From Magnetospirillum gryphiswaldense MSR-1 v2 (lineage in GTDB: Bacteria > Pseudomonadota > Alphaproteobacteria > Rhodospirillales > Magnetospirillaceae), in NCBI RefSeq assembly GCF_000513295.1, contig NC_023065.1, positions 1,674,001 through 1,738,000 of the forward strand: a DNA stretch of 64,000 bases, given 5' to 3'. The first letter of the stretch is position 1. Each line of letters begins with the position of its first letter. Positions 55,094 to 63,620 of this stretch are shown piece by piece. A program made the translations under genes and the position numbers. A model generated the notes under the pieces. That model made no database searches and was not told the origin of the DNA. It was given only the letters and a program-made list of their open reading frames with translations.

Positions 55094-57067
55094 ATGTGCG
55101 GGATCGCCGGCCTGATCCACACGGAGGTGGCGTCGCAGGATTTGCCCGACATCATCACCGGCATGCTCGACCGCATCAGCCATCGCGGCCCCGACGGCAT
55201 GGGCACGGTCATCGGCGACGATTGGGCGCTGGGGACGGCGCGGCTGGCCATCATCGACCCCAAGGACGGCATTCAGCCCATGGCCGATGCCGGCGGGCGG
55301 TTCTGGCTGGCCTATAACGGCGAAATCTACAATTACCGCGAATTGCGCAGCGAGTTGGAGGCGCACGGCGCCGTCTTCCACACCCAATGCGACACCGAGG
55401 TCTTGCTGGCCGCCTGGCTGCACTGGGGCGCCGAGTGCCTGCCACGCTTGAACGGCGGCTTCGCCTTCGCCCTTTACGATCGCCGCGACCGCCGGCTGGT
55501 GCTGGCCCGCGACCGCTTCGGCAAGCGGCCCCTGTTCTATGCCCGCCACGGTAATGCCTTGCTGTTCGCCTCGGAGATGAAGGCGTTTTTGGCGGTGCCC
55601 GGCTTCGTCTTTGCCCAAGATTCGGGGCAACTGGCCTCGATCCTGGGGGTGTGGACGCCGTTGCCCGACCAAAGCGGCTTCACCGGCATTTCCGCCCTGC
55701 CCATGGGCGAATGGATGAGCGTCGACGCCGGCGGGCGGATGGAGCGCCACGCCTATGCGCCGTTACGCTTCGCTGACGGCCCGGCACCGGCCAGCGAGGC
55801 CGAGGCCATGGCGCTGATCCGGCAAAGGCTGGAACAATCCGTCCGCCTGCGCCTGCGCAGCGACGTCGAGGTCGGGGTCTATCTCAGCGGCGGCATCGAT
55901 TCGGCCATCGTCGCCCGTCTGACCACCGATATTTCCGGCCGTCCGCCGGCCACCTTTTCCGTCACCTTCGACGATGCCAGCCTGGACGAATCGCCCGAGC
56001 AACAGGCGGTGGCGGCGGCCTTGGGCACCCGCCACCACGCCTTGCGCATCACCGGCGCCCATATCGCCGAAGCCTGCCCGCAGGCGGTCTATCACGCCGA
56101 AATGCCGGCGTTTCGCAGTGCCTTCATCCCCATGTTCCTGCTGTCGCGGCTGACCCGCGACAACGGCATCAAGGTGATCCTGAGCGGCGAAGGCGCCGAC
56201 GAGGCCTTTCTGGGTTATGACCTGTTCAAGGAAACCCTGCTGCGTGGCGCCTGGGACGGCATGGACGAGGATAGCCGCCGCCAGCGCATCGCCCGGCTTT
56301 ACCCGCATCTCGGCCATTACGGCCCACAAGAGGTGGCGGCGCTGACTGGGCTTTATCAGCAATTCTCCACCGAGCGGATGCCCGGCCTGTTCTCGCACGA
56401 ACTCCGCTTCCAGAACGGTCGGTTCTCCGCCCGCCTGTTGAAGGACAAAGCCGATCCCTTCGCCGCCATCACCGCCCTGGTGGGCGAGAATGACGGATTG
56501 AAGGGCCTAAGCCCAGTGCAACGGGCACAATGGCTGGAATACAAGACGCTGCTGCCCGGCTATCTGCTGTCGACCCAGGGCGACCGCCCGGCCCTGGCCC
56601 ATGGGGTGGAAAACCGCTGTCCGTTCCTGGACCAAAGCGTGATCGACGCGGCTTCCTGTATCAATCTACGCTTCGACGATGGCTATGATGAAAAGCGTCT
56701 GCTGCGCCGGGCCTTTGCCGACGATCTGCCGGCATCGGTGGTGAACAAGCGCAAATTCCCCTATCGCGCCCCCGATGCCGATGCCTTCGCCGCCGCCCGT
56801 CCGGATTATCTGGAGTTGGTGCAGTCGGAAACGGAACTGGCCAAGCTGCCCTTCATCGATGCGGCCTTCGCCCGCCGCCTCAGCGCCAAGGTGCTGAAAT
56901 CTCCGGCGGGCGAGATCAGCACCAAGGAAAACCAGACCTTCCTGTTTCTGCTGTCCATTACCCTGCTGCACCGCTTTTTCGTCAGCCGCGAGGGTGTGCC
57001 GGGCCATGACGTCGACCGCCCGCGCCCACCGGTGATGCGGGCAGTGGATTTGCGCGGCCAGCCCTAA
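55094..57067 (+). CDS. Asparagine-synthetase-like amidotransferase (starter amidation)
   Basis: A 657-residue class II glutamine amidotransferase of the AsnB family. Cys2 at the processed N-terminus (MCGIAGL) and the RGPDG and YNGEIYNYRELR segments form the glutaminase (~1-210). The synthetase half has a PP-loop LSGGIDS starting at residue 264 and SGEGADEAFLGYD. Classic AsnB amidates aspartate, but next to a free ACP in a trans-AT cluster the expected reaction is ATP- and glutamine-dependent amidation of malonyl-ACP, giving the nitrogen of the glutarimide ring. This is inference from context and from known glutarimide pathways. It ends only 13 bp before the stop of the convergent ECH gene, with no clear terminator. 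Confidence 0.93.
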   Translation: MCGIAGLIHTEVASQDLPDIITGMLDRISHRGPDGMGTVIGDDWALGTARLAIIDPKDGIQPMADAGGRFWLAYNGEIYNYRELRSELEAHGAVFHTQCDTEVLLAAWLHWGAECLPRLNGGFAFALYDRRDRRLVLARDRFGKRPLFYARHGNALLFASEMKAFLAVPGFVFAQDSGQLASILGVWTPLPDQSGFTGISALPMGEWMSVDAGGRMERHAYAPLRFADGPAPASEAEAMALIRQRLEQSVRLRLRSDVEVGVYLSGGIDSAIVARLTTDISGRPPATFSVTFDDASLDESPEQQAVAAALGTRHHALRITGAHIAEACPQAVYHAEMPAFRSAFIPMFLLSRLTRDNGIKVILSGEGADEAFLGYDLFKETLLRGAWDGMDEDSRRQRIARLYPHLGHYGPQEVAALTGLYQQFSTERMPGLFSHELRFQNGRFSARLLKDKADPFAAITALVGENDGLKGLSPVQRAQWLEYKTLLPGYLLSTQGDRPALAHGVENRCPFLDQSVIDAASCINLRFDDGYDEKRLLRRAFADDLPASVVNKRKFPYRAPDADAFAAARPDYLELVQSETELAKLPFIDAAFARRLSAKVLKSPAGEISTKENQTFLFLLSITLLHRFFVSREGVPGHDVDRPRPPVMRAVDLRGQP

Positions 57068-57080
57068 CTTTCCCCCAGTC

Positions 57081-57836
57081 TTAATTTTCCCAGGGGAACT
57101 TCTGTTCAGTGACATAGCGGCGGATGCCAGTGCGGGTGGCCGGGTCGCTGAACATGGCCCGGTTGGCCTCTAACGCTGGCGGACGGGCGGCATCGACCAG
57201 CGCCGACAAATCATGACGATAAAGCTTGTAGCGTCCGACGGCTGACTTATCCAACCGGCGCAGGCGCAACAGATGCTTGCGCAACAGGCCGTCCACCGGA
57301 TCCTCCACACCATCCACCAAACCCCAGGCCAAGGCCTGGGCCGCATTGACCGGCTGGGTCGACAAGGTCAGGTAATGGGCGCGTTGCTCCCCCACCCGCC
57401 GGATCAAAAACGGCAGCACACAGGCCGGAAACAGGCCGAACAGCAATTCCGACAGGGCGAAACTGGCGCTATGGTCGGCCAGCACCATGTCGCAGGCCGC
57501 CGCCAGCCCGACGCCGCCAGCATTGACGCGGCCACGGGTGACCGCCACCGATACGAACGGCCCCATGGCCAGCCGCCGCCACAGATCATAAAGCGGCGCC
57601 GGATCAAGCACCGCATCGCTTTCCGCCACCGCCTGAAAGTCGCCGCCACCACAAAACACCTGGGCACCGCCGGTCAGCACCAGCACCGACGGCCCGTCCG
57701 CCGCCTCGCAGCCGCGCACCACCTCGGTCAATTCGGCCAGGAATTGGGCGTTGATGACATGGCCCAGTTCGGGCCGGGTCGGGCTGACCGTACAGATACC
57801 GTCGGCCTGTTCCACCCTCAGCGTCGTATAGGTCAT
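57081..57836 (-). CDS. Enoyl-CoA hydratase-like ECH1 of the HMG-synthase cassette (dehydratase)
   Basis: A 251-residue crotonase-fold protein of usual length. It has the oxyanion segment VFCGGGDFQAV and a NAGGVGLAAACDMVLAD stretch, close in style to PksH/CurE ECH1. ECH1 dehydrates HMG-type ACP intermediates during beta-branching. The matching ECH2 (decarboxylase) is not a separate gene here but is built into PKS module 5. The start overlaps the stop of the KS gene upstream (ATGA). It is last in the - strand operon FkbM, P450, HMGS, ACP, KS, ECH1. Confidence 0.92.
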   Translation of the reverse strand: MTYTTLRVEQADGICTVSPTRPELGHVINAQFLAELTEVVRGCEAADGPSVLVLTGGAQVFCGGGDFQAVAESDAVLDPAPLYDLWRRLAMGPFVSVAVTRGRVNAGGVGLAAACDMVLADHSASFALSELLFGLFPACVLPFLIRRVGEQRAHYLTLSTQPVNAAQALAWGLVDGVEDPVDGLLRKHLLRLRRLDKSAVGRYKLYRHDLSALVDAARPPALEANRAMFSDPATRTGIRRYVTEQKFPWEN

Positions 57837-59056
57837 GTCGCCCCCCTGATCACCAGCGCCGTATCGGTGCCGCCGAAGCCGAACGACAGTTTCAATCCGT
57901 GACGGACGGCCTGGGTCTGGGGCAATCCCTGCACATGCCGCAACACCGGCTCATGCGGATGCTCCAGATTGCGGGTGGCGTGCAGCCGTCCTGCCCGCAT
58001 CTGCAACAACAGCGCCGCCAGTTCGATGGCCCCGGCGGCGCTGAGGCCGTGACCGATGACCGATTTGGTCGCCACCACCCAGGCTTGGTCCAAGCCCAGG
58101 CCGTGCAGGGTGGCAGCTTCGACCTCGTCACCCTTGGGCGTGCTGGTGGCGTGGGCGCTGATCACGTCGATGTCGCCCGCCCCTAAGCCCGCCTGACGCA
58201 AGGCCAGGGTGATGGCGCGGCGCTGGCCGTCACCATCGGGTTCGGGACCGCGTTGACCATCGACCACCTGAGCGGCACCGATCAGCGTGCCATAGCCCGG
58301 CCCGGTCTGGTCGGCACGGCACAACACCAGAGCGGCACAGCATTCACCATAGAGGAAACCGTCGTGATCGCGGTCGAACGGACGGCAGGCGCGGCCCGGC
58401 TGATCGGCGAAACGGGCCGAGCCCATGGCCCCCAGTGCCCGCATCCCCAACAGGTCCAGATAAGACACATCCTGCATGGCCCCGAGCGCGATGCAGACAT
58501 CGACCGTGCCGGCACGGATGGCCGCCGCCGCCTGGATCACCGCCACCGCACCACTGGCCGAGGCGGCGCCGACAGTATGGGCGAAGCCGCGAATGGGAAA
58601 AATACTGGCGGCCAGACCGCAGACTTCGCTGTCCAGATAGACATGACCGGCGCGCGGTGGCACGAAAGCCAGCCGACCGGCATAATCCTGGGCCATCAAC
58701 ACCTGTTCCCGCGCGAACAGGTTGGAGCCGCCGACCACCAGCCCGATGCGGTCCGGCGCCACCTTGTCCAGGCCCGCCTCGCCCCAGGCTTCATTGAGCA
58801 CGGCCAAGGCGACACGACCGCCCAAGCCGATGGTGCGCGCCACCCGCTTGGGCACCAGCTCGGGCGGCAGTTCGGGCGGGTCGGGCATTTCCACGCCGAT
58901 GAAGGAGGTCGAGCCATCGGGCGCCTGCCGCCCCGGTCGCGCCAGCGCGGAAAACACGTCGCGCCCGGCCAGCAGGCCGTCGATCAGGCTGGCCTTGCCA
59001 TAGCCCAGACCGCAGGCGGTGCCGATGCCGGCAAAAACGATGTCAGGCGCTGGCAC
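57833..59056 (-). CDS. Decarboxylating ketosynthase of the HMG-synthase cassette
   Basis: A 407-residue FabF-like KS. The nucleophilic Cys is replaced by Ser (GAASASGAV in place of DTACSSS), while both His residues remain (SAHATST, VIGHGLSAAG). This is the signature of KSs that only decarboxylate malonyl-ACP to acetyl-ACP for beta-branching (PksF/CurC type). Its ATG lies 14 bp inside the ACP gene and its stop overlaps the ECH1 start, so the three are translationally coupled. Confidence 0.92.
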   Translation of the reverse strand: MPAPDIVFAGIGTACGLGYGKASLIDGLLAGRDVFSALARPGRQAPDGSTSFIGVEMPDPPELPPELVPKRVARTIGLGGRVALAVLNEAWGEAGLDKVAPDRIGLVVGGSNLFAREQVLMAQDYAGRLAFVPPRAGHVYLDSEVCGLAASIFPIRGFAHTVGAASASGAVAVIQAAAAIRAGTVDVCIALGAMQDVSYLDLLGMRALGAMGSARFADQPGRACRPFDRDHDGFLYGECCAALVLCRADQTGPGYGTLIGAAQVVDGQRGPEPDGDGQRRAITLALRQAGLGAGDIDVISAHATSTPKGDEVEAATLHGLGLDQAWVVATKSVIGHGLSAAGAIELAALLLQMRAGRLHATRNLEHPHEPVLRHVQGLPQTQAVRHGLKLSFGFGGTDTALVIRGAT

Positions 59057-59291
59057 ACTTGGCCTTCAGCAACAGGGCCAGTTCGCCCAGATTGCGCGGC
59101 CCGTGCAATTGCACCATGGGCAGGTCGAGACCCAGGATTTCCAGCGTGTTCATCAGGATTTCACTGCGTTCCACCGAATCGACGCCAAGGGCGGCCATGG
59201 AATCGGCGGCGCCGATGTCGTGGTCGATCATCTCGGGCACCACCTCGCGGATTTGTCCGATCAGGATGGACAGGATGTCGTCGCTTTCCAA
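59043..59291 (-). CDS. Discrete ACP of the HMG-synthase cassette
   Basis: An 82-residue donor ACP with S39 in GVDSVERS. A TTG start at 59291 is chosen because AAGGGGA lies 5 to 11 bases before it and it follows the HMGS stop by 11 bp; the in-frame ATG at 59381 lies inside the HMGS gene and would add 30 non-homologous residues. Malonyl on this ACP is decarboxylated by the neighbouring KS, and the acetyl unit is used by HMGS. Its 3' end overlaps the KS gene. Confidence 0.88.
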   Translation of the reverse strand: MESDDILSILIGQIREVVPEMIDHDIGAADSMAALGVDSVERSEILMNTLEILGLDLPMVQLHGPRNLGELALLLKAKCASA

Positions 59292-59296
59292 ACCAG

Positions 59297-59303
59297 TCCC
59301 CTT
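59297..59303 (-). promoter_or_regulatory. Ribosome-binding site for the TTG-started ACP
   Basis: AAGGGGA on the - strand, five bases before the TTG at 59291 and directly at the HMGS stop codon. Confidence 0.7.
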
Positions 59304-60559
59304 TAAACGAAACGATATTGACGGTGGTAGCCCACCATGGCCTCCAGCACAAGCCGGCCCGAGCCCTGGAACGCGTTCCACGCCCCGGCAATGGTATCGG
59401 GAGCGACGGTAACATCTTTTTGACCGAAACGAATGACGTGGTCGCCACGCAACAAATGCTCGTACTCGCTTATGCTCAGGCGGTAACGGCGATCGAGGTC
59501 GGCGCCGATGCCCATGGCCCGCAAGCGGCGCTGGCTATCGGGGCTGACCACGCCGCTGTAAAACTCGGAACAGCAGCCCGAGCCATAGGAAAACAGCCCG
59601 ACCCGGCACGGCTCGGTGATCGCGGCATTTTCCAGCAGGCCGGCGAGCCCCAGGAACACCGAGCCGCCAGCGGTGTTGCCGACGCGCTGACCAAAGGTCA
59701 GGCTGGGGCCGAGACGACGGGTGAAATCGGCCTCGATCTCGTCGGGCTTGGCCTTGAACAGCTTGCGCATCAAGGCGCGATGGGCGCCCTTGACCATGCC
59801 GCCGAACGGGGTGTGAAAGCTGAGATAGCTGAAGGACTGGCGGAAATCGGCGCCTTCGACGCGGCGGGCATAATCCTTCCAGCAGCGTTCGCAACAATCC
59901 AGGTAAGCCATCAGCGACAGATCGGCGTCACCGGCCTCGGTATCGGGACCGGGGCGGCAGGTATCCATCACCTCGAAGCCGTGATTGCCATAGGCGCCCG
60001 CATCCATACGCAGAATATGGGGGGTGTCGCTGACCAGCAGGGCCACCGCACCGGCGCCCGAACTGGGCTCGGAATAGGCCCATTCCTGGATCGCCGCCGC
60101 ATCGGCCAGGGCGAAACGCGACAGATCGGTGCACACCACCAAGGCCTTGGCCCCGGGCGAGGTGCCCGACAGGATGAAGTTGACGGCCATCTGCAAGCCG
60201 GCGGTGCCGGAATAACAGGCCTGCTTGATCTCGAACAGGCGGCAATTGCCGGCCAGCCCCAAATGGTGGTGGACATAAGTGCTGATGGACTTGCCGAAAT
60301 CGATGCCCGATTCGGTACAGGTCACCACCATCTCGATACGCGCCCGCTCTTCCACGCTCAAGGCATCGACCAGCGGTTTGGCGGCGTTGACGGCAAAGGT
60401 GATGGGATCTTCGAACGGCAAGGCCACCGTCTTTTCCCGCATCAGCAGATTGTCGAAACGTGGCATGTCGAGACCGCGATGCACGCATAACTCACGCACG
60501 TCCAGACAGGCGGCGCCGCCATAGACGTTGAGCGCCTCGATCCCAGCCGCCAAGGCCAT
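59303..60559 (-). CDS. HMG-CoA synthase-like beta-branching enzyme (HMGS)
   Basis: A 418-residue thiolase-fold enzyme with the HMGS catalytic set: E83 in CTESGIDFG, C115 in KQACYSGTAG and H249 in SFHTPFGGM. It adds acetyl-ACP to the beta-keto group of the ACP-bound chain, here the tandem Trp-containing ACPs of module 5. PksG and CurD are the family models. ATG 60559 is chosen because it overlaps the P450 stop (TGATG) and places the conserved ALNVYGGAACLDV segment at the N-terminus; the frame extends 63 bp further up into the P450 gene. Confidence 0.95.
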   Translation of the reverse strand: MALAAGIEALNVYGGAACLDVRELCVHRGLDMPRFDNLLMREKTVALPFEDPITFAVNAAKPLVDALSVEERARIEMVVTCTESGIDFGKSISTYVHHHLGLAGNCRLFEIKQACYSGTAGLQMAVNFILSGTSPGAKALVVCTDLSRFALADAAAIQEWAYSEPSSGAGAVALLVSDTPHILRMDAGAYGNHGFEVMDTCRPGPDTEAGDADLSLMAYLDCCERCWKDYARRVEGADFRQSFSYLSFHTPFGGMVKGAHRALMRKLFKAKPDEIEADFTRRLGPSLTFGQRVGNTAGGSVFLGLAGLLENAAITEPCRVGLFSYGSGCCSEFYSGVVSPDSQRRLRAMGIGADLDRRYRLSISEYEHLLRGDHVIRFGQKDVTVAPDTIAGAWNAFQGSGRLVLEAMVGYHRQYRFV

Positions 60560-61806
60560 CAGCGCCCCACCTTGACCGGAAGCGTGGCCAGACCACGGGC
60601 GTTCAGCCGGTCGGTGCGCCACACCGGCGTGCCGGCCAGGGTGATGGACGGCCAGCGGTCGAGCAAGGCGTTGATGGCGACCAGCCCTTCCAGTCGGGCC
60701 AAGGGCGCGCCCAGGCAGACATGGGGGCCGCCGCCGAAGGTGAAGTGCGCATTGCCCACCCGTCCGATGTCGAACAGATCAGGGTTGTCGAAGCGGGCCG
60801 GGTCGCGGTTGACGGCGCCGATCATCCCGAGGATGGGGGCGCCGGCGGGAATAACCGTGCCGCAGATTTCCACCTCTTCGCGCGCCACCCGCAAGATCAT
60901 GTTGCCGCCCGGCTCGCAGCGCATGAATTCCTCGACGGCGCTGCGCACCAGCGACCGGTCGGCGCGCAACCGCGCCATCTGCTCGGGGTTATCCAGCAAC
61001 AGCCGCATACCGTTGCCGATCAGCGTCACCGTGGTTTCGTGGCCGGCGATCAACATGGACATCATGTTGGTCAGGGTTTCTTCCTCGCTGACCACGCCGT
61101 CGTCCTGGGCGCGGATGATGATGCCGGTCAGGCTGGCATCACCGGCAGCCCGGCGTTCGGCCAGGAAACCGCGCAGGAAGTCCTTGCTCGCCTTCATGGC
61201 GTCGAGTGCGCGCTGCTTGTCCTCGGGCGAGATCATCACGTCGGCGACGCGGATCAGCGCCTCGCTCCAGCCATGGATGGTGTCGTCCATGCTGGACGGC
61301 AGATTGAGCAGGTTGCACAGCACCCGCATGGGCATGGGGGCAGCGAAATCGCGGATCAGGTCGATCTCGCCCTCGTCCGGCAATTCGGCCACCAATCTGG
61401 CCGCCTCGGCCTCGATCATCGGCGCCATGTCCTTGACCGCCGGCAGCTTGAAGGCGTCTTCCCACACCGCGCGCATGCGCTTGTGGTCGGCGCCGTCCAC
61501 GTTGATCATCTGCGGCTGCACGCCCTGGTAAAGCTCATGCCCCACCGGGTCACGCTGACGGTACTCGTCGTTGTTCCAGCCGGGGTTCCAGTAATGGGTA
61601 TCGCGCCCGATCTTGGGCGATTTGGCGATGGCGCCAAAGGCTTCATGCCCCAACACGAAATAGATGCCCGATTGCTCATCCAGGTGGATGGGCCCCTGCT
61701 GTTGCAGGCGCCGCAGATCGGCATAGGGATTTTCCAGAAAGGCCCGGTCGGTCAGCATCGCCCACCAGTCATGGCCGGTTACCGGCCCGGTCGTGGTTTC
61801 CGCCAT
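60559..61806 (-). CDS. Cytochrome P450 monooxygenase
   Basis: A 415-residue soluble bacterial class I P450. It has the I-helix motif AGHETT, the ExxR motif in EEFMR and the heme ligand C364 in FGGGPHVCLG. It has no redox partner gene nearby. A GGAGG 4 to 8 bases before ATG 61806 fixes the start, although the frame is open for 61 more codons. It lies between FkbM (20 bp upstream) and HMGS (1-bp overlap). It should oxidise the polyketide. A hydroxylation, or closure of a methylenedioxy ring on an O-methyl group supplied by FkbM, are both conceivable (inference). Confidence 0.94.
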   Translation of the reverse strand: MAETTTGPVTGHDWWAMLTDRAFLENPYADLRRLQQQGPIHLDEQSGIYFVLGHEAFGAIAKSPKIGRDTHYWNPGWNNDEYRQRDPVGHELYQGVQPQMINVDGADHKRMRAVWEDAFKLPAVKDMAPMIEAEAARLVAELPDEGEIDLIRDFAAPMPMRVLCNLLNLPSSMDDTIHGWSEALIRVADVMISPEDKQRALDAMKASKDFLRGFLAERRAAGDASLTGIIIRAQDDGVVSEEETLTNMMSMLIAGHETTVTLIGNGMRLLLDNPEQMARLRADRSLVRSAVEEFMRCEPGGNMILRVAREEVEICGTVIPAGAPILGMIGAVNRDPARFDNPDLFDIGRVGNAHFTFGGGPHVCLGAPLARLEGLVAINALLDRWPSITLAGTPVWRTDRLNARGLATLPVKVGR

Positions 61807-61810
61807 CTTT

Positions 61811-61817
61811 CCCTCCC
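61811..61817 (-). promoter_or_regulatory. Ribosome-binding site deciding the P450 start
   Basis: GGGAGGG on the - strand, directly before the ATG at 61806. Confidence 0.75.
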
Positions 61818-61826
61818 TTTTCGCGC

Positions 61827-62762
61827 TCACCGCGCCGCGTAGATATGGAACACCGCCGCGCCCCCTTGCGCCAGCGGATGGGTGCCGACAGAGGTGCGAA
61901 AACCGCGCCGGCGCAAGTCTTCCGCCATGATCTCGGTTACCTCTTCGCCCAGATGAACCTCGACCAGCAATTGCTGTATTTTCGGCCAATCGGCCTCGTC
62001 CAGACCGGCCAGAACCTCGCGTTCGGCCCCCTCGGTATCGATCTTCAGCAAATCCACCCGGTCGATGCCCAGGGCTTGCATCTGCGCCGACAGGGTGTCG
62101 ATTTGCGCCCGCACGGTCTCGGGCCGCAGCAGTTGGTCAAGGAACGCCGTGTCGGCGGCCACCTGGGTGGCGCCGCTGCGCTCCAGCACCTCTTGCACGT
62201 CGTCGCCCGCAATCGCCCCGCCGCCCAACAATTGGCGTAAACCGGCGGCCATGGTCTGGCCCACCGCCCGGTTCTGCGTCGATAGCGCGGCGACACCGGG
62301 GAAATAGTCGAATTCCGCCCAACCGGGCTCGGCTCCCAAGGCCAGTTGTATGGCCTGAGCCGGCGGCACCAGCGCCGCCGCGTTGCGTTCCAGCACCGCG
62401 AACACTGCCGGCATGGGCTCGAAAGCGACGATGCGGGCCTGGGGGCAATGGTCGCGTAAGTAAAGCGAGAACAGGCCGATATTGGCGCCCACATCCAGAT
62501 AGGTGCCGTCGGCGGGCAGGCTTAAACCATGGGCGGCCAGATCATCGGAAAAGATTTCGTGAGCGCCGAAATCCACCTCGTAGGTGTTAAGGCAAAACAC
62601 GCTACGGCCATCGGGCAAGGTTGCGGATTGCATGATCGGCATTTCCCCACGGCCTGACGCCGCCCACGAAGACAGGGCGAATTTTTCGGCCAGAGTTTCG
62701 CGCAAAGCGTTGATGCCGTCAAGGCAACCGCTTGGCAGCAATGGGCCGGCTCTGTTAAGCAT
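61827..62762 (-). CDS. FkbM-family SAM-dependent O-methyltransferase
   Basis: Up to 311 residues. The SAM-binding motif is YLDVGANIGLFSLYL, and the FkbM hallmark LLKIDTEGAEREVLAG follows in the C-terminal half. The family methylates hydroxyl groups on polyketides (FkbM in FK506) and sugars. The full frame begins at ATG 62762, only 5 bp from the ATG of the divergent phosphoesterase gene, and leaves no room for a promoter. ATGs at 62642 and 62633 are alternatives; 62633 has a GGGGAA at a good distance and would still keep the whole domain. It is first in the - strand operon that continues with the P450. Target hydroxyl unknown. Confidence 0.88.
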   Translation of the reverse strand: MLNRAGPLLPSGCLDGINALRETLAEKFALSSWAASGRGEMPIMQSATLPDGRSVFCLNTYEVDFGAHEIFSDDLAAHGLSLPADGTYLDVGANIGLFSLYLRDHCPQARIVAFEPMPAVFAVLERNAAALVPPAQAIQLALGAEPGWAEFDYFPGVAALSTQNRAVGQTMAAGLRQLLGGGAIAGDDVQEVLERSGATQVAADTAFLDQLLRPETVRAQIDTLSAQMQALGIDRVDLLKIDTEGAEREVLAGLDEADWPKIQQLLVEVHLGEEVTEIMAEDLRRRGFRTSVGTHPLAQGGAAVFHIYAAR

Positions 62763-62767
62763 GTTGC

Positions 62768-63607
62768 ATGAGGCTCATGGCGATCAGCGACCTGCATCTG
62801 TCCAGCGCCGCCAATCGCGATGCCCTGGCGGCACTACCTGGCTTTGCCGACGACTGGCTGATCGTGGCCGGCGACGTGGCGGAACGTTTCGACCATCTGG
62901 CCCTGGCGTTCGAGACCTTCACCCGCCGCTTCGCCCAGGTGATCTGGGTGCCCGGCAATCATGAATTATGGAGTGTGCCGGAACAGGATGGTCAGCCGCC
63001 CCTGCGCGGCGCGGCGCGCTATCAGGCACAGGTGGCGCTGGCGCGTTCTTTCGGCGTCCTTACCCCCGAAGATTCCTTTCCCCTCTGGCCGGGTCCGGGC
63101 GGACCTTGCGTCATCGCCCCCTTGTTCCTGCTTTACGATTACAGCTTTCGCCCATCCGCCATCGCCCGCGAGGACGTGGTCGCCTGGGCGACGGAACAAC
63201 GCAGCGTCTGCGCTGATGAAATGCTGCTGGACCCCGCCCCCTTCGCCAGCCGCGAGGATTGGTGCGCCAGCCGTCTGGACTGGACCGAACAACGCCTGCT
63301 GGCGCTGGACCCCAGCCTGCCCACCGTGCTGATCAACCACTTCCCGCTGCGGGATGATCTGATCCACATCCCGCGGGCACCGCGCTTCACGCCGTGGTGC
63401 GGCACCAAGGCCACCGACGATTGGCATCGGCGTTTCCGCGCGCGGGTGGTGGTCAGCGGTCATCTGCATGTGCGACGTACCGACTGGCGCGACGGCTGCC
63501 GGTTCGAGGAAGTGTCGTTGGGCCATCCGCGCCAATGGAACCACGCCCAGGGCATGGCGTCCTACCTGCGCCAGATCCTGCCCAACCCGCCGAACGGCCC
63601 GACGTGA
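62768..63607 (+). CDS. Calcineurin-like metallophosphoesterase
   Basis: A 279-residue protein with all metal-binding motifs of the family: DLH (SDLHLSS), GDVAE, GNHE, NHFPL and GHLHVRR. Such enzymes hydrolyse phosphoesters with two divalent metals; the substrate is not evident. No signal peptide is seen, so it is cytoplasmic. It is divergent to FkbM and convergent with the lpxR-like gene (13-bp gap). It probably lies outside the polyketide cluster. Confidence 0.9.
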   Translation: MRLMAISDLHLSSAANRDALAALPGFADDWLIVAGDVAERFDHLALAFETFTRRFAQVIWVPGNHELWSVPEQDGQPPLRGAARYQAQVALARSFGVLTPEDSFPLWPGPGGPCVIAPLFLLYDYSFRPSAIAREDVVAWATEQRSVCADEMLLDPAPFASREDWCASRLDWTEQRLLALDPSLPTVLINHFPLRDDLIHIPRAPRFTPWCGTKATDDWHRRFRARVVVSGHLHVRRTDWRDGCRFEEVSLGHPRQWNHAQGMASYLRQILPNPPNGPT

Positions 63608-63620
63608 AGGAAATACCCGC

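Noticed and set aside
58253-60490. + strand open frame of 745 codons opposite the HMGS cassette
   Set aside because: Shadow of the KS, ACP and HMGS genes, which carry complete catalytic motifs on the - strand.
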